Below are positions 56,974 to 64,000 of a stretch of 64,000 nucleotides of DNA, piece by piece. Position 1 is the first letter of the stretch. Each line of letters opens with the position of its first letter. The notes beneath the pieces are model-generated. The model made no database searches and was not told where the DNA came from. It saw nothing but the letters and a program-made list of their open reading frames with translations. The stretch lies in assembly GCF_905404315.1 (NCBI RefSeq), contig NC_066278.1, positions 388,001 through 452,000 on the forward strand. The letters are read 5' to 3'. The translations under genes were made by a program, and so were the position numbers. The DNA comes from Leptidea sinapis. Lineage: Eukaryota > Arthropoda > Insecta > Lepidoptera > Pieridae.

Positions 56974-57782
56974 AAGTCTCGCAACTCAGTTCTTATACCG
57001 TAAAAAGTTGTGAGATCCGTATCCATACCAAGTCGGTCAATTTATTTTGTCCCTACGTAAGGGTCCTTCTGTCTTAACGTAAATAGCGCAAAGTTTTAAA
57101 TAAATAGATTAACTTGGTCATCGCATGAAATCACAGTGTATCTTTTTTATTTATTTTTTTATGAAACATATCTCACAAGTATAACAATATATTATTAAAT
57201 AAGTTTGCTTCGTGCGATGGCTAAGTGAATTTATTTATTTAAAACATAAAATATTTTCAACCTTGATGTAGTAAGTTACGCTTACGCTACAACTTAAGAC
57301 CCTTAGAAGAATAGAAGAATAGAATAATTTATTGCAGTACCATATTAGCAACATAGATTTACAAAATATCTGTTACAAAGTATACGTTGGTTTAAAGTAA
57401 GTAATTTTAATTTTACAAGTATTCTGGCCTCACACTAGGATTCCCTGTGACGTGAGGTCCAGTCTCTTCACCTATAAAACAAAAATAAAATAAATTTTCG
57501 TGTTTGTGTGATGTGTGTGTATGTGTTTGTGCTAAGTAAAAAAAGAAAATTGATAACGTTGGTATAATATTTTTTTTAGTTTAGTACATTTATAAGTTTT
57601 TCTGTATCATTGTAATTTAAAACTTTTAACCAATCAAATATTACTTTTTTACAACTGCGTTTGGTCTTATCTATAGAACTCCTATTTTGAACCCTTAAGT
57701 AGGGACTAATTTAATTGACCGTCTTGGTGTTACGGATGGATCTCAAAACTTTTTACGATAGAAGATCTGAGTTGCGAGACTT
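56974..57782. mobile_element. Long-TIR DNA element, about 810 bp
   Basis: Left arm 56974-57070 and right arm 57690-57782 are inverted copies of about 95 bp (both with aagtctcgcaactcag and cgtaaaaagtt(g/t)tgagatcc, then gtccctac(g/t)taagggt). The interior carries a LINE-like tail at 57310-57480 and no transposase. Confidence 0.7.
57310..57480 (-). repeat. Retroposon 3' end (unknown LINE)
   Basis: The minus strand reads ctggacctcacgtcacaggg and ends ctgcaataaattattctatt, a typical LINE-style 3' end. It sits inside the long-TIR element. Confidence 0.45.
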
Positions 57783-57849
57783 GGTTTGTTTACAACAGAA
57801 GTTACAAAAATAACGGTAAAAGTATTGATGGCACACTTCAATTGACGAA

Positions 57850-57895
57850 TTAAATTGTAATTAATCCCAGAATTGAGGGTTATTACATTAAAAAA
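57850..57895 (+). repeat. SINE tail scrap
   Basis: gtaattaatcccagaattga then gggttattacattaaaaaa matches the tail of the tRNA-containing SINE family. Confidence 0.6.
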
Positions 57896-58214
57896 AAATA
57901 ACATATCAATAAAGTTTTAATTTTTGTATTTGGGGTATGGTGGTATGAGTAATAATTATTCGAAAGTTGAATTTTACCACTATTATACATTCTGGCATTA
58001 CTGGGTCCAAATTATAATAGAAAATATTAAACTAAAGGCAGTATTGAAAGACTGGAGAGATTTATAATTCCCTGGCCTTGTTCAATTAGGTCAACGTTCT
58101 ATTAAATTAATAACAGTCCTAATTTATTCTTTCATTCCATAGACAAATTGTTTAACGCATTAATATATCGCGATAGTGGTTTCTGTTGCTGCACGTGACC
58201 AAATATATTTAAAA
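57896..58214. other. No recognisable feature
   Basis: Nothing identified. Confidence 0.4.
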
Positions 58215-58697
58215 CTAGCTTTTACCCGCGACTTTGTCCGCGCAAAATATTTACTTTGGGCAGAATTTTTTATTTTTTGGGATACTTTGCCAATATTACA
58301 TACATACAAACTGCTCTTCCATGATACAGATGATATATGATATGTTAATTTGGATAGTTTCTTTAATAGTATTTCCCTGTGAACTTTAATCTCCTATTTC
58401 ATCCCCATGTAGGCCAAAGTTTCGAAAATGCTCGAACAAATACTTATAAACTACTTCTTATCAAATTGCCTAAATACAAAGTTTCATGGTGTCAGCTTCG
58501 ATAGTGTCGAACTTCCATACAAACTTTCATGCCCTAACTCAACCCCTCCATTTATTTTTTCGCAATAAAAAGTAGCCTATGTCCTTTTGCAAGCTCTAGT
58601 CTATCGCTGTACCAAATTTTATCATAATCGGTTCTGTGATTTAGGCGTGAAAGCGTAACAAACAAACTTACATTCACATTTATAATATTAGTAGGGA
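58215..58697 (-). mobile_element. Non-autonomous Helitron, 483 bp
   Basis: Minus strand: TCCCTACTAATATTATAAAT start after an A. The 3' end has a cgcggacaaagtcgcgggta hairpin, then aaaGCTAG before a T. It shares the 5' end class of the 3189 copy but has a different 3' hairpin. Confidence 0.78.
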
Positions 58698-59141
58698 TTT
58701 AATACATAAAACATAAGTGACAGCCCTAAGTACGGATATTATAACAATAACGCACCCACCGTCACGAGATAATTATTGCATTAATCCCCGCACATTTACA
58801 TGTCGATAATTATCTACTTTTCACCCTTCGTGCGGCTTTGAGTATTGTTCTATAAAATTATAATGATTTATCAAGGAATAATAAAATGGGCGATTGTTTT
58901 TCAATATTAAAGTGATTATTTAATTAAATTATTGATTTTAATTGTGTATATTTTTGTAGTAGAACTAATTGTGTACACACACTTGAATTTAATAAAATAA
59001 CCGACTGTGTACAAAAATTACCCGAATATAAATTTATATTATTAACTCTTAAAAAAATTCTATTGACATCAGTATATTATTAAGTAAGTGAATTCTTAAA
59101 TTGTCACATTGGTATTTAAATTTCTTATTTAATATAAATAA
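58698..59141. other. No recognisable feature
   Basis: AT-rich; nothing identified. Confidence 0.4.
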
Positions 59142-59317
59142 CTAGCTGACCCAGCAAACGTTGTATTGCCAAACAAATGAATAAAAAAAATATTTGGGCT
59201 ATAAAAAAATAGATGTTGGCCGATTCTCAGACTCACCCGATATGCACAAAAAATTTCATACAAATCGGTTCAATCGTTGGTAATAAACACTCTGACACGA
59301 GAATTTTATATATTAGA
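59142..59317 (-). mobile_element. Non-autonomous Helitron, 176 bp
   Basis: Minus strand: TCTAATATATAAAATTCTCG start after an A and acaacgtttgctGGGTCAGCTAG end before a T. It is the most compact intact copy here. Confidence 0.88.
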
Positions 59318-59410
59318 TTGTAAATCTCTGACATTTGCATGCTTTGTATAAAGCTGAATAGCATACTGTTAACATTTGTATTGTAATGAAACCTATTCAA
59401 TGCAAATTAA

Positions 59411-59448
59411 GTTTATCTTATCTTTTCCGTCTTATCTTATCTTATCTT
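59411..59448 (+). repeat. Microsatellite (CTTAT)n
   Basis: Imperfect cttat repeats with one interruption (ttttccgt). Confidence 0.85.
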
Positions 59449-59802
59449 GAATATGTTGGTCGGGTTCTTCGGACTATACCGTACTGTCACATCACTATTT
59501 GCCAAATTGCGGTGCACTGTTGATTCTGTCACTTCTGGTGAAATTAAAAGCACATGAAAAATTTCATCTTTGAGTCTCAATGGCGTTGTGATGAACATTT
59601 TGTCACTGTTACGGGAATATTTATCATTCGTTGCAACAGAAATATGTCCGAATCACGCTTAAGAGACAACATTAGCGGTCACTTTTTTCAAACAACTGTT
59701 CTTAACTGTTTTCTCTTTGGTTTTTATTCCCAGATCAATATTGTTTCCAATAAGATCACTATCGTATTTTATTTGATCACACTTTTCAAAGATTAAAATG
59801 AG
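59449..59802. other. No recognisable feature
   Basis: Nothing identified. Confidence 0.4.
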
Positions 59803-59885
59803 TGTAATTGTTACTGTTTTTACATTAGATTTTTGCGTTAAAGTTACATTTTTATTAAAGTTAACCCGACGTATCGGGACTATCA
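59803..59885 (+). repeat. Half copy of the 37757 foldback
   Basis: tttttacattagatttttgc, gttacatttttatta and aacccgacgtatc match one arm plus centre of 37757-37993; the other arm is absent. Confidence 0.65.
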
Positions 59886-61116
59886 TCATTATTTTCTGTC
59901 TCTCTATCTGACTCATTTGTTTCCGGTATTTTTATTTTCATATTAAGTGCTATATTACTTTATGCAGTGCCAAACGTGCCTGCTGTAACGGATTAATCAA
60001 GGGCGCAAAACCTAGATTTCCAATCTGGCAACTATGAGTAGAAAAAATAAAACTTACAGAATATATAATACTTTCCTATTCAATTTTTGATTAAGAGATC
60101 TTAAATCTGAGCAAGGACTAAGCTAATGAGCTAATGTAAGATTTTTAGGGTGCCAATTAGGGAGCAAAATATTAGGTAATGTGTTTGGGTGTATATTTTG
60201 TACATAAAACCTATACCCTAAACGGTGTTTGCGCTATCGTACGATAAATCCGCGTAAGTTCGAAAAGTTACCTTTGACAATGTTTTATTGAAGTTTATCA
60301 TATTTTAAGCTTATTTTTATATGATTTCAATTGTATGTTCAATTCATCAAGGCCAATTCCACCTTGGTTTGATTTCATCGAAAACATCCATCGAGATAGA
60401 TTACTATAACAATTGCACTAACATGAAATAAATTCTAAATTCCATCTTTTAAAATGAGCTTGGAAAGCACCATAATTAACCCTTATCACAGATAGCATTG
60501 TCATAAAAAAGCCATAATTCATAATAAGGACATATAACTTATTATATTTATCGAAACTACCTACACTATTCATAGTTTGAAAAAGTTTTGATAGTGTTAC
60601 TCATTTATAGGACTCAGTAGTAGGTGATTAAACCCAACCATTATTACATCGTTTTTTATATTTTAACTTACATTAAAAAAAACAGAGGCCAAAATGTGAA
60701 CTTATATGAATGATTACGATGCAGATGGTCTGTTGGAAAAAAAAACAATATTTGCAAAAAGTCGTAGAAAAATATGCAATACATATGTTTTTCTTCAAAT
60801 CAAATCGTAATACATTCAGTAAGTACAGATTATTAATAATTACTGGGACGAAGAACAAATATTTCTTATGTATTCTAACCCGAAGTTGCCAGAACAAATT
60901 ATCCAAGTTTCGTTCATAAATAAAGTCCCTTCATCTTTATTCAGGAGCGTAACAAAAGTTGTGGGCGTTAGAATTATTTGGCTTGAATATTTATGTAGTA
61001 GGTGAGCTAATCACGGGCTTATCCTAATAAATAGCTCATAATATAATCATTATATCTCATGAGATACAGTTATGATATTACTTAAATAACATAGAGGCTG
61101 AGGTGAAAAAAAATTA
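59886..61116. other. No recognisable feature
   Basis: Open frames here have no recognisable domains. Confidence 0.4.
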
Positions 61117-61335
61117 TTTCTTCCACGTACTACAAAGCTGTGGAATGAGCTTCCTTGTGCGGTGTTTCCGGAACGATACGATATGGGTACCTTCAAAAAA
61201 AGCGCGTACACCTTCCTTAAAGGCCGGCAACGCTCTTGTGATTCCTCCGGTGTTGCAAGAGAATGTGGGCGGCGGTGATCACTTAACACCAGGTGACCCG
61301 TACGCTCGTTTGTCCTCCTATTCCAAAAAAAAAAT
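61117..61335 (+). repeat. CR1/Jockey-like LINE 3' end
   Basis: Matches the last ~55 codons and 3' UTR of the 54897 copy (cttccacgtactacaaagct to tcctattccaaaaaaaaaa). A clean truncation plus poly-A suggests a relatively recent insertion; the A-rich flanks hide the target duplication. Confidence 0.85.
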
Positions 61336-62227
61336 GTCAGACTTTAAAAGTGGGTAAAAAGTAAAACAGTAGTAAATAAGTAATACAGTAATCCCTCCTA
61401 ACGTGTTTTCATACTACGCGATTTCAATATCAATATCCCGTATAAAGCGGGAAATTTTCACTTACATATTTCTGTACTGTGAAATTTATAATAATTTGTA
61501 CAGTTCATCTATTGCAACGTCCGACCAATGCGGTCAACAGCTGGCAGGTAGTGAAACGTCCCGATGACGCGATTAAGATTATCCGACGGCGAGCGCGAGA
61601 TTCATCATTATTAAAAGCGATATAATTACATAACGACTGCAACTATGGCTATATATTATACATTCATGTAGGTAAAAGTATAGAAAATCAACTTGTAAAA
61701 TAATAAATTATGTTTTTGAACCCAAGTTATTTAAATAAAAGGTTAAAGCTCGAGGTTATAGGTAGAAATGTGATAAAATATTCATTATATTAAGTTATTA
61801 TGTAAAATATTAGCGCGCACATTAATAAAACTTGATTATTATAAAAAATAGACTATATAACCTATTTTTTAATATTAATATGTCATTACTTCGACTTACG
61901 GGATTGTTGCATTAAAATAAAATAAAGCACCCATTCTTAGTATATACCTACAATTTATCTGCGGAATGCACAAGTAAAACGTGAAATACTTGGTTGTCTC
62001 AATACATCCAGATTGTTGAATATTATAAACATTATATTTATGATATTTTGTCCCTACTACAAGCAATGATTTACTGTTAATTAATTGGATTACAATAAAA
62101 ATTTGATATTTAAACCAAATCGATACAGTAGTATCGATCATACTGTTATAACTTGTCAATTTAATGTCGTAAGAAGAAATTAGATTTGATTATATTAATA
62201 CATAAACAAAATTGGAAAAATAACAAA
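61336..62227. other. No gene; small palindrome
   Basis: GC-richer near 61510-61610 (gatgacgcgattaagattat, cgacggcgagcgcgag) with no ORF. A perfect short palindrome, atcgatac-agta-gtatcgat, is at 62119-62138. Confidence 0.4.
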
Positions 62228-62440
62228 ATTTTATGAACGATGTGGGACTCGAAACCACGACGTCTGGCGTTCCGTGCCGGGGCCAACTGAGCTAACCGTT
62301 CGAGTGTCGTATCGTTATAAAATCTTGTATGCTTTCTTCAACTCTCAGGTTGCAGCTTCATCTACAGGATCTACAGTTGATAACCTGCTCAACCCCAATA
62401 TTTGCATATTAGGAAATTGACCTGAGATGTCATGCTTGTA
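62228..62440 (-). repeat. tRNA-containing SINE-like element
   Basis: Minus strand: gacatctcaggtcaatttcc leader, then the tRNA-like domain (aacggttagctcagttggc; B box ggtttcgagtccc), ending in a ttttgtt stretch. The anticodon arm is shortened relative to 9380-9452. Confidence 0.65.
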
Positions 62441-62789
62441 AATCTAAACAATTAAACTAACAAAAAAACTAACGACAAGCAAAATAAATCAACAACCATT
62501 AAAATACAATAAATATAGCGATCTGAAAACTGGCTTTAGGTATTGTAATATTATAAAAGACAAAGAGAGACAAAATATATATTTGGACAAATAGACGTGA
62601 TTAGTTATGGTGAGGTTATTAAGGAATATTAAGATTTTTTTTTAAATAATCTAAACTAATTAAGATACTAACTAGATAAATAAATAAGTAAATAGAAATT
62701 TAAATAAAGTAAAACTACCTTCTACAGCCATGTTACTAGTGTTATTGCGCTCACACCACATGCCATAAAAGATACCTTAAAATTTTTGA
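62441..62789. other. No recognisable feature
   Basis: AT-rich; nothing identified. Confidence 0.4.
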
Positions 62790-63060
62790 AGTGAAAACTT
62801 CTTTAGCATTTGAAAGTCGATGAAACGAAAAAGCGAGACAGTAAAAAGAGACAGAGACATAAATTCATAAGATAATAAATAATGTGGAAGAAAATGAGAT
62901 AGGAAGCATTACACAGTGTTTTGGTACCAGGCGATCATAGTTGAAGCAGAGATTGTCTTATGTATGACGTATGACGCTAGTATACCTTAATATATTCTGA
63001 CGTCATGCGCAGCACATATTACTACATAGACACCAGGAGAACATAAATATGGTAGCAGTG
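62790..63060 (-). repeat. Family E repeat
   Basis: Inverted copy of the 15082-15480 unit (gaagtgaaaacttctttagc, accaggcgatcatagttgaa, caccaggagaacataaatat). Confidence 0.65.
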
Positions 63061-63565
63061 ATAGTAATGTCTTTCATAGTGGTTCAAATCATGTGTCTTC
63101 CTAGCAGTTTAGAGGTTCATGCACAATGCAGGTTTCACTTTCGACATGACGTGTACTTTGTACGCACTTATTTTTAATATTTTAGAATTTACGTAAAATC
63201 CGATTTTTTTTATAACAGTAATAACAGGATATAGGACAATATTATGGTAAAAACATACCGTAAGGTACTACCTAAGCTTAAAGTACCAATTACAGAGCTC
63301 AGTGTGATTTACTGAAGCCTCCCTCAAGCATACCTGTAACAAAATTAAAAAAAAATGTAAGACATCAGAAACAACATTTTATTCCTAAAAATAGTAGTAA
63401 TTGACATAATAGTTAGTTCAGTGTTACAGATTAGTAGGTGGTAGCAGTTATTAACTAATTATTTTTTATACCACAAATCACATCACAAGTAATACCTGAG
63501 AATAAACCAAGAATATGAAAAATGTTTACAAATAGACATTTTGCTAATGATTGGTTTATTTGGTC
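63061..63565. other. No recognisable feature
   Basis: Nothing identified. Confidence 0.4.
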
Positions 63566-63745
63566 AAATTCAAATTCAAATATTTTTATTCAAAATAGGA
63601 CTTAAAATTACTTATTGAACGTCAAAATCTACCACCCATTCAAAAGAGACTGCCTCAGACCTGAGAAGAATGGGCGCAAGAAACTCAGCGGGCTTTTTTT
63701 TTATATAAAATATGGATTACAATGTGATACCGTACAATAAACATT
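63566..63745 (-). repeat. LINE family B 3' UTR
   Basis: Minus-strand 3' UTR only, ending aaaatatttgaatttgaatt at the low-coordinate side. Very similar to 19366-19553, so probably a young 5'-truncated insertion. Confidence 0.85.
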
Positions 63746-64000
63746 TATAATTAAATCGTATAATGTTTCCCACATTTATTTGCAAGGCTGCCAGACATTC
63801 GAAATTAGAATTATCATTTATTGACAGTGTTGTCAGCGATACAGTCAACATTTTGCATATTCTTGTTTAATTCTCAGGTATATATTTATGCCAAGTTTTT
63901 TTATTTGTAAGGCTGTTAGAATATACTGGCGTAGTCCATGAAATACGCATCATAATATTAATATTTTAACAAAGCAAGTGTATCAGAATTACTATACAAT

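Noticed and set aside
1..64000. LTR retrotransposon
   Set aside because: I found no pair of long direct terminal repeats and no gag, protease, integrase or LTR-type RT motifs.
1..64000. CRISPR array or bacterial operon
   Set aside because: No regularly spaced short repeats with unique spacers and no prokaryotic gene organisation; the repeats are dispersed eukaryotic elements.

Overview
This is a eukaryotic, AT-rich, almost entirely non-coding window. Its repeats (Helitrons ending in CTAG, 5'-truncated non-LTR retrotransposon ends, tRNA-derived SINEs, short TIR/MITE elements) are of the kinds common in moth and butterfly genomes, so I read it as lepidopteran intergenic or intronic DNA. That assignment rests on repeat style, not on a host gene. 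There are no bacterial operons, rRNA genes or CRISPR arrays. No complete host gene can be supported.

Most of the recognisable sequence belongs to about ten repeat families that recur in both orientations. Family A is a ~300 bp retroposon with an A-rich tail and two hairpins (14 copies). Families B and D are non-LTR elements whose reverse transcriptase (RT) C-termini and 3' UTRs are present. A CR1/Jockey-like LINE has a C-terminal half at 54897-56147 and eleven shorter scraps. An RTE-like LINE has a (TGA)n tail. Family C is a ~650 bp repeat of unknown class. Two classes of non-autonomous Helitron begin with TC, end in CTAG and sit between A and T. The MITEs include a CCCC(T/G)TATTC type, an ACGGCCGTT type, a foldback pair and a long-TIR element. 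At least three tRNA-derived SINE-like families are present. All LINE copies seen are 5' truncated and carry stops, frameshifts or nested insertions, so none looks active.

Region by region: 0-7 kb has scattered LINE ends, two Helitrons and a small THAP-encoding P-like transposon with a perfect 8-bp target duplication. 7-13 kb is dense with SINE copies, inverted SINE chimeras, twin hairpins, a Helitron nested in another repeat and a 141-bp tandem duplication. 13-29 kb mixes RTE, LINE-B, CR1-like and MITE copies, including a SINE that landed inside a MITE. 29-33 kb has an RT fragment, a Helitron, a head-to-head family A pair and the best host-exon candidate (minus strand, 32158-32268). 33-36 kb includes a GC-richer patch with a CRE-like site followed by a short ORF. 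36-46 kb has palindromic foldbacks, a second THAP/TIR relic and LINE ends. 46-58 kb holds more family A, C and RTE copies and the longest RT relic, itself interrupted by a 90-bp retroposon scrap with a clear target-site duplication. 56-64 kb has a long-TIR element, two minus-strand Helitrons and further LINE/SINE ends.

The layers of nested insertion (Helitron in repeat, SINE in MITE, LINE scrap in LINE, family A in family C) give a relative chronology of transposition. Family calls come from internal comparison of copies within the window plus recognised motifs; no database search was possible.
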